From assembly GCA_022606425.2 (NCBI GenBank), contig JAHDVF020001024.1, positions 1,426,001-1,490,000 of the forward strand: a DNA stretch of 64,000 bases. The letters run 5' to 3'. A program made the translations under genes and the position numbers. The notes under the pieces are model-generated. The model had not been told where the DNA came from and did not search any database. It saw only the letters and a program-made list of their open reading frames with translations. Source of the stretch: Lepidostoma basale. Its lineage: Eukaryota; Arthropoda; Insecta; Trichoptera; Lepidostomatidae. This document shows, one piece after another, positions 59,701-64,000 of this stretch; position 1 is the first letter of the stretch, and each line of letters begins with the position of its first letter.

Positions 59701-62315
59701 GCCAAATAAAAGAGAGCAAGAGCTCTACTGATGATGCCATCTATAAAGAATGGGAAGAGAAGGGATACTTTAAACCAGATCTCAACAGCAATCAAAAGCC
59801 CTTTGTAATGATGATTCCTCCCCCCAATGTAACGGGTGTTTTACATATGGGCCATGGCCTTAACAATAGTTTACAAGATATTTTAGCCCGCTATCACCGT
59901 ATGAGCGGTCGCCCTACCTTGTGGCTCCCAGGTACCGATCATGCCGGTATTGCCACGCAGCATGTGGTAGAGAGGCGACTAAAAGAGAGGGGCACAAGCC
60001 GTCATGAGATTGGCCGAGAGGCCTTTGTCGATGAGGCATGGAGGGTTAAAGAGGAGCACCATGCCATCATTACCGAGCAGCTAAAGAGGATTGGCAGCAG
60101 TTGTGACTGGAGCCGTGAACGCTTTACCTTAGATTCCGGCTTAAGCATTGCCGTAAGAGAGGCCTTTGTAACCCTTTACGAGCGAGATCTTATCTATCAA
60201 GGTGAGTATCTTACCAACTGGTGCAGTAGCTGTGGCACGGCCATTGCTGATGACGAGGTTGAGCATCAACAAGAGTCTGGGGCACTCTACCATATAAAGT
60301 ATCAAATTGAAGGCAGTGATGAGGCGCTTATTGTGGCGACGAGCCGTCCTGAAACCCTTTTTGGCGATAGTGCCGTGGCTGTTCATCCTGATGATGAGCG
60401 CTACAGCCATCTGCTGGGTAAAAAAATTTTAGTACCGCTTACCGGTCGTTATGTGACGATTATTGCCGATAGCTACGTTGATAGAGCCTTTGGCACGGCC
60501 TGCCTGAAGGTAACGCCTGCCCATGACCCTAACGACTATGAAATAGGGCAGCGCCATCAATTAGAGGTGATTAATATTTTAACCGATCAAGGAACGCTGA
60601 ATGACCATGTACCCCTCGCCTACAGAGGGCTAACGGTTAAAAGGGCACGCAAAGCAGTGATTGAGGCCTTAGAGGAGGCTAATCTGTTGGTAAAGCAAGA
60701 GCCTATCGAGCATCGTGTCGGCCACTGCTACCGGTGTAACACGGTGATTGAGCCCTACATGAGTCGCCAATGGTTTGTACGGATGAAGCCGATGGCCGAT
60801 AAGGCACTTAAGGCGTGGGAAGAGGGGCAGATTAATTTTTATCCTAAGCGGTGGGAAAACACCTATAGCCACTGGATGCGTAACATCAAAGATTGGTGCA
60901 TTAGCCGCCAGCTTTGGTGGGGGCACCGCATCCCTGCATGGCGATGTGAGAGCTGTGGAGCATTGATGGTCTCTCGCGTTGACCCTACCTGCTGCAGTGC
61001 TTGCCAAAGTAGTGCCATTAAGCAAGATGAGGATGTGCTTGATACATGGTTTAGCAGCTGGCTATGGCCATTTTCTACCTTAGGATGGCCTGCATCGAGC
61101 GATGACCTTCAGAGGTTTTATCCCACCACCGCTTTGGTTACCGCCTATGATATTATCTTTTTTTGGGTAGCACGGATGGTGATGGCCGGTCTTGAATTTA
61201 CGGGTCAGGTACCCTTTAAGGATATCTATATTACTCCCCTTGTCCGCGATAAGGCTGGCCGAAAAATGAGTAAGAGCTTGGGTAATGGGATCGACCCTCT
61301 GGAGGTGGTTGACGCCTATGGGGCTGATGCCCTTAAATTTACCATTGCCTACCTCAGTAGCCAGTCTCAAGATTTGAATCTTGATCAAGATAGCTTTAAA
61401 CTAGGATCTGGCTTTTGTCATAAAATTCGTAACGCCAGTCGCTATCTTTTAATGAACCGTAAGGAGATCGAGCTAGTAAAAGAGCCTGCCCTTAATAATT
61501 TAGACCGATGGCTCTATGGTAGGCTTAATGAAGCAGTGAAGGCGATGGAAAAGGCCGTAGCCGACTATCGATTTGACGATATGGCTCATGCAATTTACGA
61601 CTATTTTTGGAAAGATTTTTGCGATTGGTATATTGAAGGCAGTAAACTAAGCCTTTATAGTGATGATGAGGGCGAGAAGAGCCGAGCACTTAGCGTGGCC
61701 TTTACTCTGCTTGACGAGAGTTTACGCTTGATGCATCCCTTACTACCTTTTCTGACTGAAGAAATTTTTCAAGAGCTTCCTAATAACGAAGGCAAGAGCA
61801 TCATGATCAGCAGCTATCCTCTTTTTGAGATAAATCGTAATGATCCTCTTATCGATGACGCCTTTAGGCTCATCCAACAAATGATTGGTAGTGTTCGTCG
61901 TTTAAGGGCAGAGGCTGGCGTACCACTGGACAAAAAGGTTAAGCTAGCTATTTTACTTGATGAAAAACATTTAAGCCCCATGGTTATCGAGCAGGCATCA
62001 TTGATTAAGAGCCTAGCCCGGGCCGAATCGGTCAGCTTTATTAGCGATAAAATAGCGGTAAGTAGCTGGGTAGAGTCTCATGGAGTAGGCTACAGTCTCT
62101 TCGTCGAGCTTGCCTCTTTTATTGATGTTGAGGCCCAAAGAGTTAAAGATAGCAAAGAGCTTGAAAAAATGATTGCACTACGTGACAGTGCTTTAAGTAA
62201 ACTGAGTAATGCAGCTTTTATGGATAAAGCAGCCCAGGCTGCCATCAACAAAGAGCAATCGAAGCTAGATGAGGCCAACTTGGCTATTGCCAAGTTGACT
62301 TTAGTGGGTCAGTAA
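59697..62315 (+). CDS. valS: valyl-tRNA synthetase
   Basis: 872 residues. Attaches valine to tRNA-Val. Seen: HIGH variant HMGH at about residue 50, KMSKS at about 522 (GRKMSKSLGNG), editing-domain region from 160 to 330 with TSRPETLFGD, anticodon-binding domain from 600, and a C-terminal coiled coil ending KLTLVGQ. Its ATG overlaps the JAMM gene stop. Confidence 0.97.
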   Translation: MSQIKESKSSTDDAIYKEWEEKGYFKPDLNSNQKPFVMMIPPPNVTGVLHMGHGLNNSLQDILARYHRMSGRPTLWLPGTDHAGIATQHVVERRLKERGTSRHEIGREAFVDEAWRVKEEHHAIITEQLKRIGSSCDWSRERFTLDSGLSIAVREAFVTLYERDLIYQGEYLTNWCSSCGTAIADDEVEHQQESGALYHIKYQIEGSDEALIVATSRPETLFGDSAVAVHPDDERYSHLLGKKILVPLTGRYVTIIADSYVDRAFGTACLKVTPAHDPNDYEIGQRHQLEVINILTDQGTLNDHVPLAYRGLTVKRARKAVIEALEEANLLVKQEPIEHRVGHCYRCNTVIEPYMSRQWFVRMKPMADKALKAWEEGQINFYPKRWENTYSHWMRNIKDWCISRQLWWGHRIPAWRCESCGALMVSRVDPTCCSACQSSAIKQDEDVLDTWFSSWLWPFSTLGWPASSDDLQRFYPTTALVTAYDIIFFWVARMVMAGLEFTGQVPFKDIYITPLVRDKAGRKMSKSLGNGIDPLEVVDAYGADALKFTIAYLSSQSQDLNLDQDSFKLGSGFCHKIRNASRYLLMNRKEIELVKEPALNNLDRWLYGRLNEAVKAMEKAVADYRFDDMAHAIYDYFWKDFCDWYIEGSKLSLYSDDEGEKSRALSVAFTLLDESLRLMHPLLPFLTEEIFQELPNNEGKSIMISSYPLFEINRNDPLIDDAFRLIQQMIGSVRRLRAEAGVPLDKKVKLAILLDEKHLSPMVIEQASLIKSLARAESVSFISDKIAVSSWVESHGVGYSLFVELASFIDVEAQRVKDSKELEKMIALRDSALSKLSNAAFMDKAAQAAINKEQSKLDEANLAIAKLTLVGQ

Positions 62316-62321
62316 ATCACT

Positions 62322-62372
62322 GATGCTAGCGAGTAAGACTTTATTCAAAAGTTTTACTCGCTAGCTAGCATC
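62322..62372 (+). terminator. long hairpin after valS
   Basis: GATGCTAGCGAGTAAGACTTT and AAAGTTTTACTCGCTAGCTAGCATC pair over about 18 bases with a small bulge. No T run follows, so it may act as a stabiliser or pause site; it also overlaps the weak -35 of the next promoter. Confidence 0.5.
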
Positions 62373-62388
62373 AAAAGGGCAAAGATGA

Positions 62389-62394
62389 TATAAT
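62389..62394 (+). promoter_or_regulatory. -10 element giving a leaderless mRNA for the 62402 gene
   Basis: Perfect TATAAT, predicted start 62401, ATG at 62402. The -35 (CTAGCA, 18-base spacer) is weak. No Shine-Dalgarno is present. Confidence 0.5.
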
Positions 62395-62401
62395 TACCTC
62401 T

Positions 62402-62677
62402 ATGAATTACAAGAAAGTAGTAGAGGGACATCTCCTTAGTGCTAGGAGTGATAAAGAGCTAAAGATATTAGAAGAGCTGGCAGGCATCAAGGGAGGCAAT
62501 CCTGATGTGAATCAAGTTCAAACATTTGAGTTATCAATCGATACGATGGCCCAAGCACTTTATAGCCAGACAAGAGGATTGTATAATAGTGATCTTGAAC
62601 TTTACGAACAGCTACTGGAAAAGCTTGGTGGCTTTAATATTGATGTTGATCATAATGTTAAAAATAACAAAAAATAG
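62402..62677 (+). CDS. small cytoplasmic protein of unknown function
   Basis: 91 residues, no signal peptide. Helical pattern (SDKELKILEELAGIKGG, ALYSQTRGLYNSDLELYEQLLEKLGG). No family recognised. It is probably translated from a leaderless transcript and precedes the popT-like gene by 21 bases. Confidence 0.7.
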   Translation: MNYKKVVEGHLLSARSDKELKILEELAGIKGGNPDVNQVQTFELSIDTMAQALYSQTRGLYNSDLELYEQLLEKLGGFNIDVDHNVKNNKK

Positions 62678-62698
62678 AAGTGAGACCATAATTAATTA

Positions 62699-63613
62699 AT
62701 GAAAACTTTAATCCTTACGCTAAAAGGTATGGCAATGGGTGCGGTGGATACTATTCCCGGCATATCGAGTAGCACTCTTGCCATCATCCTAGGTATCTAC
62801 GAGCAACTAACGGCAACGGTGGGCAGCTTTATTAGTGATTTAAAAAATAGAGAGGCCAGACGTAGAAACATAGCCTTTTTATTACCTGTTTTTTTAGGGA
62901 GTGCCTTAGGTATCCTCATCTTTTCCGGTATTATTGGGGAGATGGTCGCTCTCTATCCTATGGCAACACAGCTCTTCTTTATTGGGCTAATTTTAGGCTC
63001 CTTGCCACTGATTGCAGGCTATGCAGGGCTTCCTGCAGTAAGTTTCAGCAGGATAGGTGGAGTTGTTTTAGGTAGCGCTATTATGGTGCTTTTTATTGTT
63101 GCAAGCTCTAAAGGGGGCAGCGATGCTAGTTTGACCGCTACTAGCTATAGAGAGCTTACCGGAGACTACGCTATAAGACTTTTCTTAGTAGGCTTTGTCT
63201 GTGCGGCTACGATGGTCGTTCCTGGTGTCTCTGGTAGCATGCTGATGGTACTTCTAGGTGAGTATTATAATATTATTGCCTATGTTAATGCACTCAGTGG
63301 CTACCTGCTGGGTAGAGGTAGTAGCATACCGCTGCTTCAGGCAATCATGGCCCTATCGATTACGGCGTTAGGTATTTTATGTGGTGTTATTATTGCCGCA
63401 CGTTTTATTAATTGGGCTCTGCATCATGCGAAAACCTTTACCTTTAGCACTATTTTAGCCATGATGAGCCTCTCCATTGTTATTATTTGGCCTGGTATAG
63501 GCTACCAAACCAATCTTTTCATGGTTAATGTCGTTAGCCTCATCGTTGGTATCGCTCTTGCTCTATTTATTGCTGCCATTGGTAAAAAGAGAAAGAGTAA
63601 AAATATCGACTAA
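62699..63613 (+). CDS. DUF368/PopT-family polyprenyl-phosphate transporter
   Basis: 304 residues, about eight helices. N-terminal KGMAMGAVDTIPGISSSTLAIILGIYEQL is the DUF368 hallmark, repeated as VGFVCAATMVVPGVSGSMLMVLLGEYYN. Members recycle undecaprenyl phosphate across the inner membrane for wall and glycan synthesis; the assignment here is by family. It is followed by an A-rich region, then the HAD gene with a promoter of its own. Confidence 0.9.
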   Translation: MKTLILTLKGMAMGAVDTIPGISSSTLAIILGIYEQLTATVGSFISDLKNREARRRNIAFLLPVFLGSALGILIFSGIIGEMVALYPMATQLFFIGLILGSLPLIAGYAGLPAVSFSRIGGVVLGSAIMVLFIVASSKGGSDASLTATSYRELTGDYAIRLFLVGFVCAATMVVPGVSGSMLMVLLGEYYNIIAYVNALSGYLLGRGSSIPLLQAIMALSITALGILCGVIIAARFINWALHHAKTFTFSTILAMMSLSIVIIWPGIGYQTNLFMVNVVSLIVGIALALFIAAIGKKRKSKNID

Positions 63614-63648
63614 AAATAAAAAAAGTTTATGAAAAAAGATAAGAAAAC

Positions 63649-63677
63649 TTGAAGATTATTCAAAACTAAGCTAAACT
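63649..63677 (+). promoter_or_regulatory. promoter for the HAD gene with a very short leader
   Basis: TTGAAG at 63649-63654, 17-base spacer, TAAACT at 63672-63677. Predicted start 63684, only seven bases ahead of the ATG at 63691, and no Shine-Dalgarno is present. Confidence 0.5.
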
Positions 63678-63690
63678 AGCATTAATTATT

Positions 63691-64000
63691 ATGAAAATAA
63701 AAGCGCTCTTATTTGATATTGATGGAACGGTCTATCCCAATAGTCTTATGTATCTCCACACGATACCCGTAGCGATACGATATGCTCATTTTATGAAAAT
63801 ATTTTCACAGGCTCGCAAGAAGCTGCACTACTGCAGTGCAGATATTGATCGCTCTGGTATGAGCTTTGTTAATTATCAATCTCATATGCTAGGAAAGATG
63901 TTAGGAGTGAGTGATGAAAAGGCACAGGGTCAACTTGATGACTTTCGATCTTACTGGGAAGCTATTTTTGATCGGGTATCGCCCTTTAAGGAGGTGAGAG
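63691..64000 (+). CDS. HAD-superfamily hydrolase (3' end beyond window)
   Basis: 103 codons visible. Starts MKIKALLFDIDGTVYPN with the catalytic Asp9/Asp11 of the HAD motif I; the cap region follows with helices rich in Lys and Tyr. Substrate cannot be told and the remaining motifs are outside the window. It appears to be a pyrimidine-nucleotidase/PSP-like type by its start only. Confidence 0.85.
   Translation, partial: MKIKALLFDIDGTVYPNSLMYLHTIPVAIRYAHFMKIFSQARKKLHYCSADIDRSGMSFVNYQSHMLGKMLGVSDEKAQGQLDDFRSYWEAIFDRVSPFKEVR

Noticed and set aside
60669..61388. Two minus-strand frames of 118 and 102 codons in valS
   Set aside because: They lie wholly inside valS, with no start signals and no recognisable motif.
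1..64000. CRISPR arrays, insertion sequences, prophage or rRNA
   Set aside because: No regular repeat-spacer series, transposase, integrase or rRNA-like sequence was seen in reading both strands.

Overview
The window looks like a chromosomal segment of a spirochaete. The evidence is two FlaB-type flagellin genes plus fliD, many lipoproteins and outer-membrane-type proteins with signal peptides, one type of sugar ABC importer with a separate ATPase gene, and a moderately AT-rich sequence with spirochaete-like G-tracts. I cannot assign a genus from sequence alone. No prophage, insertion sequence, CRISPR array or rRNA was seen; one tRNA (Val, anticodon TAC) is present.

Layout. 1-3590 (minus): cytidine deaminase, shikimate dehydrogenase, type II dehydroquinase and chorismate mutase, a secreted protein, then ruvB running off the left edge. 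3653-8498 (plus): a beta-propeller-like protein, a degenerate LytM/M23 protein, ftsY, a secreted protein and a LolC/E-type permease. 8512-11154: a sigma-28-type promoter, flagellin and a lipoprotein with Ig-like repeats. 11248-17292 (plus): mazG, prfA, copA, engB and a sugar-ABC ATPase. 17378-19430: a LysM lipoprotein that overlaps, tail to tail, a TrmJ-like methyltransferase. Then tRNA-Val, an amino-acid permease (minus), and a sugar-binding lipoprotein plus two permeases (21345-24397), which lack an ATPase and may use the one at 16141. 24433-27821 (minus): a peroxidase/thioredoxin/thioredoxin-reductase-like set, ung and murI. 28731-35881 (minus): a lipidated HtrA-like protease, a TPR-like secreted protein, ftsH and a RelA/SpoT homologue. 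35988-43386: a cluster of outer-membrane-type proteins and lipoproteins, interrupted by yraN and two small genes. 43484-45734: a HEAT protein and glgA. 45742-52474 (minus): a flagellar-filament operon (flaB, fliD, an unknown gene, a PilZ gene) fused by overlaps to tsaE, tsaB and pyrR. 52829-63613 (plus): a secreted Band-7-like protein, a GGNCC-type (Eco47II/Sau96I-like) restriction-modification pair, two RadC-like JAMM proteins around yggT and recG, valS, a small unknown gene and a DUF368/PopT transporter; then a HAD hydrolase running off the right edge.

Points that stand out. Several genes start exactly where a good promoter predicts transcription to begin, suggesting widespread leaderless mRNAs. 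Nine-base G tracts occur at a translation initiation site, in a DNA methyltransferase and in a secreted-protein gene, suggesting contingency switching. The RelA/SpoT protein has lost synthetase residues but keeps its hydrolase motifs. The thioredoxin-reductase-like protein lacks the usual NADPH motifs. Two JAMM proteins with C-terminal coiled coils sit around recG next to the restriction system; they are the best candidates for something undescribed. All functional calls are from motif reading only; no database search was possible.
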